DNA of 31,441 nt, from positions 1 through 31,441 of the forward strand of contig CAKPXP010000020.1 in assembly GCA_934202005.1 (NCBI GenBank), given 5' to 3'. A model generated the notes under the pieces. The model made no database searches. It was given only the letters and a program-made list of their open reading frames with translations, and was not told the origin of the DNA. Within the stretch, counting starts at the first letter, position 1. Every line of letters starts with the position of its first letter. The position numbers and the translations under genes were made by a program. This DNA is from an uncultured Selenomonas sp. (GTDB lineage Bacteria; Bacillota; Negativicutes; Selenomonadales; Selenomonadaceae). Positions 15,739 through 23,322 of the stretch are shown piece after piece.

Positions 15739-15898
15739 GGAACCACTGATTAATTCGGCACTCCGTCTTCACGCGTCTGCGCTGTCCTCCCGTCGTCGAC
15801 AAACCTCAGCGTAGCTTCGGCTACGCCTGCGGTTTGTCTCCTAGGGAGATACAGCGCATCCGCGTAAATCCGGAGCACCTCATTTAATCAGCGGTTCC
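15739..15898 (-). mobile_element. MITE-like palindromic element, family A, full copy 2
   Basis: 160 bp, inverse in orientation to the copy at 128-285. Ends are GGAACCACTGATTAA and TTAAATGAGG...-type GGAACCGC read from the other side. It is flanked by ATAG on both sides (15735-15738 and 15899-15902), a second, different 4-bp duplication. Inner arms GACAAACC/GGTTTGTC and GCGTAGC/GCTACGC nest around the centre. It fills most of the ppk-ppx gap (15686-15928), where no gene is present. Confidence 0.88.
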
Positions 15899-15928
15899 AT
15901 AGGAAAAAGCAGTAAGGAGGCCATCAAA

Positions 15929-17044
15929 ATGGAAAATTTTGTCGTCATCGATCTCGGCTCGAACTCCATCCGCCTGCGCATCACGCAGATCACCGAAGGG
16001 AATTTCCTGCGCGTCACGCACCAGCTCAAGGAATACGTCCGCCTGTCGGAGAACATGGGCCCGGAGCGCATCCTCCAGCAGGTGCCCATGGACCGCACGC
16101 TCGAGGCCCTGAAAAAGTTCAAGGGCATCATCGACGGCCTGCCAAACACCCATGTCGTCGCCATCGGCACGGCCGCGACGCGCCAGGCCAAGAACCAGAA
16201 GGAGTTCCTCAAGCGCGTCAAAAACGAGACAGGGCTCAGCCTAGAGGTCATCTCCGGCGAGCGGGAGGCCTACCTCGACTACCTTGGCGCCGCCCACACC
16301 CTGCCGCTGCACAACTGCCTCCTCATGGACACGGGCGGCGCGAGCACCGAGCTCATCCTCGTGCAGGACGGCAAGCCCGTGAACCTCACGAGCCTGCCGT
16401 TCGGCTCCGTCACGATCTCTCAGCGCTTCCACCTCGAGGACCGCATCACAGCGGCCAGCCTGTTCCAGGCGATGACCGTCGTCGAAAAGGCCCTCTCCAA
16501 CCTCGACTGGCTCCTGAGCGCCCACAAAATCCCGCTCGTCTGCCTCGGCGGCTCGAACCGCACCCTCGCGAAGATCGCACGCAACCGCTGGCACACCGAT
16601 GCGGGCGACGTCCCCGACATCCACGGCTTCACACTGCCGGCCGACGACGCGACGGACATCATGACCGACCTCATCTCCCGTGACCGCGCGGGGCGCGAAG
16701 ACATCTCCGGCCTCACGAGCGACCGCTCCGACGTCATCGTCGGCGGGCTGACGCCGCTCGTGCTCATCCTGCGCATCTGCCACATCGGTGAGATCGTCTT
16801 CTCGAACCACGGCCTGCGCGAAGGCTGCCTCTTCGAGTATCTCGCCAAGCGCCAGGCAGAGCACAAGGCCGCGCCTCCGGCCTTCCACATCCCCGCGCCG
16901 CCCGAGGCGACCATCGTCACCATCGATGACATCGCGAGCGGCCGCATCGCCCCGCCCCCCGGCACGGATGCCTCTCAGATCACGCCAAGCAAGAAAAAGA
17001 CGAAGAAGGACAAAAAGAAAAAAGCCAGCAAGAAAAAGAAATAA
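15929..17044 (+). CDS. ppx: Exopolyphosphatase Ppx/GppA with lysine-rich tail
   Basis: 371 aa. Two-lobe Ppx/GppA phosphatase that removes terminal phosphate from polyphosphate (or pppGpp in some relatives). The catalytic set is intact: VIDLGSNSIRLRI (6-18), ISGEREAYLDYLG with the catalytic Glu (about 109-121) and MDTGGASTEL (132-141). It lacks the C-terminal HD domain of E. coli Ppx and is close to the short two-domain forms. The end is unusual: a Pro-rich linker (about 305-350) and a final run with 12 Lys in the last 17 residues. The start follows AAGGAGG. It lies 243 nt after ppk, separated by a family A element, and ends before a terminator at 17172. Confidence 0.93.
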   Translation: MENFVVIDLGSNSIRLRITQITEGNFLRVTHQLKEYVRLSENMGPERILQQVPMDRTLEALKKFKGIIDGLPNTHVVAIGTAATRQAKNQKEFLKRVKNETGLSLEVISGEREAYLDYLGAAHTLPLHNCLLMDTGGASTELILVQDGKPVNLTSLPFGSVTISQRFHLEDRITAASLFQAMTVVEKALSNLDWLLSAHKIPLVCLGGSNRTLAKIARNRWHTDAGDVPDIHGFTLPADDATDIMTDLISRDRAGREDISGLTSDRSDVIVGGLTPLVLILRICHIGEIVFSNHGLREGCLFEYLAKRQAEHKAAPPAFHIPAPPEATIVTIDDIASGRIAPPPGTDASQITPSKKKTKKDKKKKASKKKK

Positions 17045-17056
17045 TGTCCCATAGAG

Positions 17057-17164
17057 AACTCAACGCACAAACATCCACTTCGTGGACATGATGCGCCCGT
17101 CCTCACAGTAAATCCAGTTGATCGCGCTGCGCCTACAGTTTGCGTTCTTGGGGATTTGCATAGC
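17057..17164 (-). repeat. Family B interspersed repeat, copy 2
   Basis: Same element as 24421-24528, in the same orientation but more diverged. The hairpin ACATCCAC/GTGGACAT is kept. It starts 12 nt after the ppx stop and ends just before the terminator at 17172. Confidence 0.82.
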
Positions 17165-17171
17165 GAAAAAC

Positions 17172-17202
17172 CTCAGCACATCAAATCGTGCTGAGTTTTT
17201 TT
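17172..17202 (+). terminator. Rho-independent terminator after ppx
   Basis: CTCAGCAC, an 8-nt loop, GTGCTGAG, then seven T. It ends the rightward ppx transcript. Read on the other strand the stem is followed by GGTTTTT, so it may also stop the leftward tRNA transcript. Confidence 0.9.
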
Positions 17203-17264
17203 GGTGGAACACAACGCCATAAAAAATAAGGCCAACCTCCACGGCTGACCTCTGTTCTCGAAAA

Positions 17265-17341
<77 letters not shown>

Positions 17342-17353
17342 ACAACGAAGATT

Positions 17354-17382
17354 ATTATACGCCATTTACGAGAAAAATGCAA
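17354..17382 (-). promoter_or_regulatory. Promoter of the tRNA-Pro gene
   Basis: Minus-strand -35 TTGCAT (17377-17382), 17-bp spacer, -10 TATAAT (17354-17359); the predicted start is about 6-8 nt upstream of the mature tRNA 5' end. Confidence 0.82.
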
Positions 17383-17416
17383 GCATTATTTTTGAAATAT
17401 CTCTTCTGCGCGCTCA

Positions 17417-17446
17417 GGAACCACTGATAAATGAAATGCTCCGATC
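17417..17446 (+). repeat. Family A one-ended remnant next to the tpsA stop
   Basis: GGAACCACTGATAAATGA then AATGCTCCGAT matches the first 30 or so bases of the family A end. The opposite end is missing, and the remnant stops within 3 nt of the tpsA stop codon. Confidence 0.65.
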
Positions 17447-17448
17447 TC

Positions 17449-20358
17449 TCAATCCTTTGCAGCCGCGCTGTCTACCGTGACGAGCGGCGTCTGGTCGGCA
17501 GGAACGACGGTCGGCTGGCTGGTCGCCGCATCTGCGTTGACAGCCGCCTTTGCCGTCTTGGTCTGCGCTGCCTCATCCTGCTTGGTCTGCGCAGTGATGC
17601 CTTCCTGCTGCGTCGGCTCAAAACTCTTGACCACCGTGACGAGCAGATCATTCTTCGTCTCAGCACTCTCCTGCGTCGCCTGAATGGCCTCGACATAGCC
17701 CTTGAGCTGGGCGACCTTCTCCGTCTCCGTCATCGTGCTGCGACTAAGCTTCTCCGCCTGCTGCTGGACGGCGGCTGCTGCCTGCTGCGGGTTCTCCTGC
17801 AGCGCTTTCGCCATATCCGCCTGGCCCTGCGCGATGTTCTTCGCGATGTCAGCCGCTGGCTGCGGATCCGGCGTCACCACGGGCGGCTTGCTCGAATTCG
17901 TGCCGGGGTCGCTCGGCTTCGTGCCCGGGTCGCTCGGCGTCGTTGTCTCGATGAGCTTCTTGTCCGGCGAGAACAGCGTATTGTCCGCGTCATATTTGAC
18001 GTTCTTGCCGATATTGACCGGAGCGCCGTCGCCCTTGAGGCTGTCATCTGTCATTTCGACAGTCTTGCCCGCAGCGAGGAAGACCTTGCCCGCCTTGCTC
18101 GTCAGAGAGGAATCCCCGTCGACCGTCACCGTATGACCGAACACACCGACGCCATCATCACCGCTGAGCTTCGTGTCCTTGACCTTGACATCCATGCCAG
18201 CAACGGCCTTGTTGACATAGGGGCCGTCATCCGCATCCGTATACGACGCGCGGGCACTGACATCGACGAAACCATCGTCACCCGTCGCAGTCAGGCTGGA
18301 TTTCTCCACCGTCACCTTGCCGCCGCTGAGCTCGATGATGCCCTGATTTGTAAGCGTCGACCCGGAGACCTCCATCGTGTTGTCCGGCGTCGCCGTCCAG
18401 CTATCCGAGGAGCCATTGACTCTCTTATAGGTATTCAGCGCGTTGAGCGCGAGATCATGACCGTTCGTCGTGCTGAGCGCGGTATCATTCTGGATCTTGA
18501 TTGTCTTTGCGTACGCATTGACATCGCCATAGGCCGAGAGATTCACCTTGTCCATCGTGAGATTGCCTGTCTGATTGACGGAGCCAATGACAAATCCATT
18601 CGTATTATCATCCGTCAGCGTCACATTCTTGGCTGCCGCAATGCGGACAACACCGTTCGAGCCGTACGTATGATCCGTCGGCGTGCCTACTTCGAGTTTT
18701 GTATTGGCAAATTTGATATTGGCGCCGCCCAGCGTTGTATCCTCATTCGAATGAAGCGTCGCATCGCTAACGGTAAGATTCGTCGCATCTGTACCCGCAA
18801 TGGTATTGCCTTCATTCGTGTATCTGCTGCCTGCGACGATTTCCAGATCACCAGCCGCCAGATTCGAGCCATCCGTCACATCGACTTTGCCACCGATGAG
18901 AGCCATAGCATCGTTCGTGCTCATTTTTGTGTTCTTGACCAAGATGGCATTCGCATCGGAGGCTTCTTCGATATTGGTGTCACCGCTATTCTCCGGAAAC
19001 GAAAAACGATTCCCTGTCACAAGGAAAATTCCCTTGCCGCCCGTCACCGTGACAGCGTTGCTTGGCGTTGCGTGGTCGCCAGTGCTATAAGCAATGATAT
19101 CGATGTTATTATCCTTATCGTCATTCTCCGCTGCCGTCGTCAGCTGCGAATTCGTCACGGAGACGGCACCGCCCAGCAGAGCGATGTTTTCCTGCGAGTT
19201 GAGCTTGGAGTCCTTGACGGTCAGCGTCGCGCCAGCCGTATTTTCCGCACCTCCTGCGTCGCCGGCCACATCGTCAAAGATAACCTTCTTGCCGTTCAGT
19301 GCCGAGACCATGAGGTATGGCATGACGCTGCCTTCTTTTACGGGGTTCGTCGTCTTCGTGAGCGTCAGAGCCGAGCCGTTGATTGTGGTCTTACCGCCTG
19401 CGAGGCGCATGTAGTCGGCCGTGAGCGACGCGCCCTTCACATCTAACGTGTTGCCTATATCGAAATTTTCCCAGCCATTCTCATCGTCCTGTCCCGCAAT
19501 CGGCTCATAACCGAACTGATTGGCCGCGATGACATCGAGAGATGTACTTCTCTTGGTGGTATCTTTCGAGGCAAGGTTTATCTTCGTACCATCCAGCGTG
19601 ACATCATGTCCGATGAAATAGACATCCGACCACGGGCTCGTGATGTCGAAAGTCGCCTTTCCCAGCGTCAGCGTGTTGCCGACACCAGCGGTACCGCTGC
19701 TGACGCAATCTTCCGTCTTGCCACCTTCAAAGCCCGCCTGCTTCGCCGCCACAGCCGACATATTGAACGAGTCGCCCGACGCGCTGACCGTGACATTATC
19801 CGCAATCTTGATATGACCGCCGACCAGGTTCAGTGCATTTTCGGCCGTGATCTTCGCGCCGCTCTGCACCTCGATGCCTTTGGTCGCGTCTGCGCTCGTG
19901 AGCGTGAGATTGCCTCCATGCAGGAAGCCCTTGAGCGCCTCATCCGTCGCGTTCAGCGTCGAGAGGACGAGCGAGCCCGCATTGAGCTGCGCGGAGGAGC
20001 CGACCACGATGCCATTGGGGTTGATGAGGCAGAGATTGCCTTCCCCCGTACTGTTGAGCATGCCGAGGAGCTGCGACATGTCCGCGCCCGTGACATGGTT
20101 GATGAGCGTACCGGGGCTCGTGAACGCATAGTTCAGCGTCTCACCGGCCCCGATGCCGAACGCGTTCCAATCGATGAGACCGGAGCCTGCGACATTGATT
20201 GTGCCGCCGCTCGCAATCGTTCCGTTCGTGATGCCTGTGATATCGCCCTCGATGACCTTGCCGCCCGTCGGCATGGCAAAGACGCTCTGCGAGAGCGCCA
20301 GGCAGATGGCCGTCGTCAGGAAGGCCTTTCTCGCTTTATGATGGAATCTCCATTTCAT
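17449..20358 (-). CDS. Two-partner secretion exoprotein TpsA (filamentous haemagglutinin type)
   Basis: 969 aa. A signal peptide with basic start (MKWRFHHKARK) and likely cleavage after SVFA (residue 28). The haemagglutination-activity (TPS) domain follows, with GTIASGGTINVAGSG and the secretion motif NPNGI (113-117). Residues about 150-780 are irregular repeats of short beta strands, as in a right-handed beta helix. Near 800-830 comes a Pro-rich hinge with a duplicated KPSDPGT, then a Gln/Ala-rich helical C-terminal region likely to form coiled coil. Such proteins cross the outer membrane through a TpsB pore and act as adhesins or are shed. The start is taken as the ATG at 20358; a GTG at 20367 lies only two bases from the AGGGGG site. 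Base composition is visibly less GC-rich than its neighbours. It follows tpsB by 16 nt. Confidence 0.88.
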   Translation of the reverse strand: MKWRFHHKARKAFLTTAICLALSQSVFAMPTGGKVIEGDITGITNGTIASGGTINVAGSGLIDWNAFGIGAGETLNYAFTSPGTLINHVTGADMSQLLGMLNSTGEGNLCLINPNGIVVGSSAQLNAGSLVLSTLNATDEALKGFLHGGNLTLTSADATKGIEVQSGAKITAENALNLVGGHIKIADNVTVSASGDSFNMSAVAAKQAGFEGGKTEDCVSSGTAGVGNTLTLGKATFDITSPWSDVYFIGHDVTLDGTKINLASKDTTKRSTSLDVIAANQFGYEPIAGQDDENGWENFDIGNTLDVKGASLTADYMRLAGGKTTINGSALTLTKTTNPVKEGSVMPYLMVSALNGKKVIFDDVAGDAGGAENTAGATLTVKDSKLNSQENIALLGGAVSVTNSQLTTAAENDDKDNNIDIIAYSTGDHATPSNAVTVTGGKGIFLVTGNRFSFPENSGDTNIEEASDANAILVKNTKMSTNDAMALIGGKVDVTDGSNLAAGDLEIVAGSRYTNEGNTIAGTDATNLTVSDATLHSNEDTTLGGANIKFANTKLEVGTPTDHTYGSNGVVRIAAAKNVTLTDDNTNGFVIGSVNQTGNLTMDKVNLSAYGDVNAYAKTIKIQNDTALSTTNGHDLALNALNTYKRVNGSSDSWTATPDNTMEVSGSTLTNQGIIELSGGKVTVEKSSLTATGDDGFVDVSARASYTDADDGPYVNKAVAGMDVKVKDTKLSGDDGVGVFGHTVTVDGDSSLTSKAGKVFLAAGKTVEMTDDSLKGDGAPVNIGKNVKYDADNTLFSPDKKLIETTTPSDPGTKPSDPGTNSSKPPVVTPDPQPAADIAKNIAQGQADMAKALQENPQQAAAAVQQQAEKLSRSTMTETEKVAQLKGYVEAIQATQESAETKNDLLVTVVKSFEPTQQEGITAQTKQDEAAQTKTAKAAVNADAATSQPTVVPADQTPLVTVDSAAAKD

Positions 20359-20374
20359 GATGTTCACTTCCCCC

Positions 20375-21628
20375 TTAGAACTGCTTCGTCAGGCTGACCT
20401 GCCACGGGCGATGCGCATGGCTCTGGTAGCTGTCGAGATCGTCGTAGATTTTGGCATAGCTCAGCGTGCCGAACCAGCCGTTCTCCTTGTCGAAATAGAG
20501 GTAACCGAGGCCGCAGCTCGCGAGGTTTTCCCCCGTGAGCTCGCCGTTGTAGCTGTGATTATTGACGAGCCGTCCGAAATCATTGAAGAACACAAAGCGC
20601 TGGTGCTTCGCAAACTCCGGCGTGTAGACCTCGAAGCTGCCGACGTAGCCCTTGTCCGCACTCGCCACACGCTCCTTAAAGCCGCGGATGCTCGTGCTGC
20701 CGCCCGCGCCGATCTGCTCCGTCGTCACGACATTGCTCTTCGTGTACTGCCCGTTCATCCGCAGGCCGACGATCCAGTTCGCGGGCAGGCGATACTGATA
20801 GTTGAAGCTGGCCTTCATGAGGTTGAACTGCTTGTCGCTGCCATAGCGATAGGCGTTGAACTTGTCCTCGTCGCCGTTGATATTCCCCGTATAGCCGAGG
20901 CTCCAGGCGAAGAAATCAGAGGGACGGCGCAGGATGTCCGCGTAGGAGACGGAGGCCGTCGTGACCTCGAAGTCGACACCGTCATGCAGGAGACGGCTGC
21001 CGGCGTAGTCGTAGTCCTGCGCGTTCTTGTAATGCTTGTAGTCGATGCCGAAATCGAGGAAATTCTTCCGCGCCTGCGTATATTTGAAATTGTGCTGGTA
21101 GTGCGCACCCACGGTCTGCCCGCGGCCCGTCGCGCTGATGCCGAGGCCGCCGAAGTTCGCGATCTGCCCGAGATCGACATCGGAGTAACTGTACGTGAGA
21201 TACACGTAGTCGCCATGCTGTGGGAGCAGCGCGCGATAGACGAGCGCCGCCTGCTTGACATCGTCCCAGTGGCCGGGAGATGTGACGAAAGCGACGCCGA
21301 GGTTGTCCGCGCGCTTTGTCAGGTTGCTGTTCGTGTAGGACGTGCTCAGACGCCAGTCGCCCGTGTAGTCGTCGCCAGCGTTGTTCACGTTCACCGCGAC
21401 ATGCTCCGCCTTGTTCTCCTTCACTGTCACGGTGAGGTGATAGCGCCCATCCTGCTGGCGCGCGAAGTCTGCCGTCAGCTCCGCGGCATTCGTGTCGTTG
21501 ACGAGCTGGAGCTCTCTGGAGAGCTCCGCCACATCGATCTTGCTCTCACGCAGCACCGGCACCATGCGGCGGATCATGCTCTCACTCCATTGCTGGTTGC
21601 CAGAGATCGTCACGCTGGAGACATCCAT
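20375..21628 (-). CDS. TpsB outer-membrane transporter (ShlB/FhaC type), frameshifted from its signal peptide
   Basis: 417 aa from the ATG at 21628 (MDVSSVTISGN). One POTRA-like domain (residues 1-80, VTISGN to YHLTVTVKEN) leads into a 16-strand-type barrel containing the conserved SIRGF loop motif (about 290). TpsB proteins sit in the outer membrane and export the TpsA partner, which is encoded next. Neither in-frame ATG (21628, 21646) has a ribosome site, and the frame opens only at a TTG (21697). A good start with a signal peptide exists at 21731 in another frame (next entry); one extra base near 21629 separates them. So this is either a disrupted gene or a sequencing error. Only one POTRA is present rather than the usual two. 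Confidence 0.82.
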   Translation of the reverse strand: MDVSSVTISGNQQWSESMIRRMVPVLRESKIDVAELSRELQLVNDTNAAELTADFARQQDGRYHLTVTVKENKAEHVAVNVNNAGDDYTGDWRLSTSYTNSNLTKRADNLGVAFVTSPGHWDDVKQAALVYRALLPQHGDYVYLTYSYSDVDLGQIANFGGLGISATGRGQTVGAHYQHNFKYTQARKNFLDFGIDYKHYKNAQDYDYAGSRLLHDGVDFEVTTASVSYADILRRPSDFFAWSLGYTGNINGDEDKFNAYRYGSDKQFNLMKASFNYQYRLPANWIVGLRMNGQYTKSNVVTTEQIGAGGSTSIRGFKERVASADKGYVGSFEVYTPEFAKHQRFVFFNDFGRLVNNHSYNGELTGENLASCGLGYLYFDKENGWFGTLSYAKIYDDLDSYQSHAHRPWQVSLTKQF

Positions 21629-21731
21629 GAGTCGCCGCCGCGGCATGCCCGGAGGGCGGCAGCAGGGAGGCCGCTCCCAGGCAGAGGCCCGCGGCAACCA
21701 TGAGGGACAATCCTTTTCTCCTCATAAACAT
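21582..21731 (-). pseudogene. Detached signal-peptide start of tpsB
   Basis: A 49-codon frame from the ATG at 21731, preceded by GAGAGAGG six bases away. It encodes a good Sec signal peptide: MFMRRKGLSLMVAAGLCLG, then a segment ending SGHAAAA. After about residue 34 the sequence becomes unlike any TpsB and stops at 21582. Dropping one base near 21629 would join it directly to MDVSSVTISGN of the transporter, so it is read as the true 5' end of tpsB. Confidence 0.8.
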
Positions 21732-21955
21732 CTACATCCTCTCTCTACTTCCATTCCCCATGTGGAAAATTACTGTACAACGGAACGTCTCCTGATCTGC
21801 ACAAAGGAAGCCTCCTGAATGTATCAGCAATTTCTAAATGAGAATTTTGATTTTTACCATTTTATCTTAACATGATTGTCCCCCTCCGCAAGACAAAAGC
21901 ACATGAACGGCAGAGGAATCTGCCTTGTTTCACAGACGACTTCCCCAGAAACAGA

Positions 21956-22003
21956 AATCAGCCCACCGCGCAGGCTCACAAAGAGCTGCCCGATGGGCTG
22001 ATT
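21956..22003 (-). terminator. Terminator hairpin downstream of the small membrane protein gene
   Basis: AATCAGCCCA and TGGGCTGATT form a 10-bp outer stem enclosing an inner GCAGGCTC/GAGCTGC stem. On the minus strand it is followed by TTTCTGTTT. It separates the 22045-22999 genes from tpsB. In the rest of 21732-22044 a weak minus-strand promoter for tpsB may lie at TTGCGG (21886-21891) and TAAGAT (21864-21869); no gene is seen. Confidence 0.6.
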
Positions 22004-22044
22004 CACGAGATTAGCCGACCGCCGCGCAGATGCGCACGGCACGC

Positions 22045-22380
22045 TCAAAAGAAGAGCAGCAGCACCGCGCCGAAGAGCGTCACGAGGCTGAACGCGCGCA
22101 CCCCGCGCGCGAGCGGTACACCCGCGGGGCCGAGCGCGAGGGGCAGCAGGCGGTGCAGCTCGTAGAGCAGGAACGCGGTGCCGAACATCACGAACGGCAC
22201 GACAAAGACCGCGAGCCCGTAAAAGAGGACGAGCACGGAGAGTACCATGCTCAGCACCTCACCGCGCGTATAGGCGTTACGCGGCCGTGCCGGCCGATCG
22301 AGCGCCGCCCTGCTCTGGCGGTTCCCCAGCGCATCGGTCAGTTCCTCGTCCTGTGAGAACCAGCGATAGTGAAAGCTCAT
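22045..22380 (-). CDS. Small membrane protein of unknown function
   Basis: 111 aa from the ATG at 22380, which has GGAGGGA seven bases upstream; the longer open frame has no signal and runs into the amidase gene. The first 40 residues are polar (MSFHYRWFSQDEEL). Hydrophobic helices lie at about 43-72 and 95-111, ending in LLLFF at the C-terminus. No family was recognised. It starts 25 nt after the amidase stop and probably shares its transcript, so an envelope role is plausible. Confidence 0.7.
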   Translation of the reverse strand: MSFHYRWFSQDEELTDALGNRQSRAALDRPARPRNAYTRGEVLSMVLSVLVLFYGLAVFVVPFVMFGTAFLLYELHRLLPLALGPAGVPLARGVRAFSLVTLFGAVLLLFF

Positions 22381-22405
22381 GCCGCTCCCTCCTTGATATT
22401 CTCTC

Positions 22406-22999
22406 CTACATATAGTACGACTGCACGCCCGCGATGACATCCGGCAGCATCGCATAGAGGTTCTCGCCGGGGCAGGCCGTCGCGTTGAAATCGCGATGTC
22501 CCTTGATGGTCTCGCCGCTCGGCCGCAGGCCATACAGGCGGCAAAGCACTGCGACGAGACGCTCCGCCGCGTCAATCTGCGCCGCCGTCGGCTCGTTCGT
22601 CTCGAAATTGCCGACGATGTTCACGCCGACGCTGTGCCAGTTCTCGCCGTAACAATGCGCGCCCACGGTATCGCGCGGGCGCCCGCGCTCGATCGTGCCA
22701 TCCTTGCGGATCAGATAATGATAGCCGATGCCGGCCCAGCCGTTCGCGAGGTGCCATCGATGCACGGTCGCGGCTGAGACATCGGCATTCGTATTGCCGA
22801 TATGATGCAGGATGATGACGTCCGTCTGCTCGCGGTTCGTGAGCGAGCGGAACGAAAGATACGTCTCCTTCACGCGAACGCCCGCCGCGCCGCCTGTCTG
22901 CCAGGCTGCCTCCGCGGCGGCAAGCGGCCCCGCGAGCGGCAGCAGCACAGCGCCTGCTGCTCCCAACATCATCTGCTTGATAAAATCCCTTCGCTTCAT
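22406..22999 (-). CDS. Tat-exported N-acetylmuramoyl-L-alanine amidase (amidase_2/PGRP fold)
   Basis: 197 aa. The start MKRRDFIKQMM is a twin-arginine signal (RRDFIK) followed by a hydrophobic stretch and an Ala-rich cleavage region ending near residue 32. The catalytic domain has the zinc-binding HH of IILHHIGN (65-66), YHYLIRKDG (93-101) with the conserved tyrosine, and GHRDFNATACPG (167-178), which supplies the second histidine and the cysteine ligand. It should cut the amide bond between muramic acid and the stem peptide in the periplasm. It may be used in wall remodelling or recycling; no phage genes are nearby. The start has GGGGAAAG upstream. Confidence 0.9.
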   Translation of the reverse strand: MKRRDFIKQMMLGAAGAVLLPLAGPLAAAEAAWQTGGAAGVRVKETYLSFRSLTNREQTDVIILHHIGNTNADVSAATVHRWHLANGWAGIGYHYLIRKDGTIERGRPRDTVGAHCYGENWHSVGVNIVGNFETNEPTAAQIDAAERLVAVLCRLYGLRPSGETIKGHRDFNATACPGENLYAMLPDVIAGVQSYYM

Positions 23000-23200
23000 G
23001 CCACTTTCCCCAAGGGGAATACCACCGACCTTCGATCATTCATTCATCAGCGCTTCCTTAGAACTGCTGATGCAAACGAGAATCCGCAACTGCGGCTAGG
23101 TTTTGTCCCGCGCAGATGCACGACTCTGTTTTCTTCATTTTATCATTTTTCCAGTATACGCCCCTTCTATGAAAATTTTCCAAAAAAACGAAGCGCCCCC

Positions 23201-23230
23201 TTGTCCCGCTTTTTCATCTCATGATATAAT
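23201..23230 (+). promoter_or_regulatory. Promoter of the HD-GYP regulator gene
   Basis: -35 TTGTCC (23201-23206), 18-bp spacer, extended -10 TGATATAAT with TATAAT at 23225-23230. It gives a leader of about 85 nt. The rest of 23000-23322 holds no gene; TTAGAACTGCTGAT near 23056 may be a very decayed family A end, and no clear promoter for the leftward amidase was found. Confidence 0.75.
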
Positions 23231-23322
23231 AAAACGATTAAACTACAGGACACCAGTCGCATTTGTTTTTCATAACTTCTGCCGATGATGTTCCGCAACC
23301 CCTTTCCGGAGGAATACCATTC

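Noticed and set aside
13862..15802. Long open frame on the minus strand opposite ppk (about 640 codons)
   Set aside because: It is a shadow of ppk in a GC-rich codon-biased gene; its translation is an Arg/Asp/Val-rich composition with no domain, and no ribosome site was noted.
17895..17945. 21-bp tandem duplication in tpsA as a phase-variable repeat
   Set aside because: Only two imperfect units in multiples of three; it lengthens the Pro hinge and would not shift the frame.
21835..21870. Fur-box-like A/T-rich pattern upstream of tpsB
   Set aside because: Only weak matches to the GATAAT hexamer repeats; A/T-rich intergenic DNA would give this by chance.
21854..22048. 64-codon minus-strand frame upstream of tpsB
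   Set aside because: It spans the terminator hairpin at 21956-22003 and has no ribosome site or family features.
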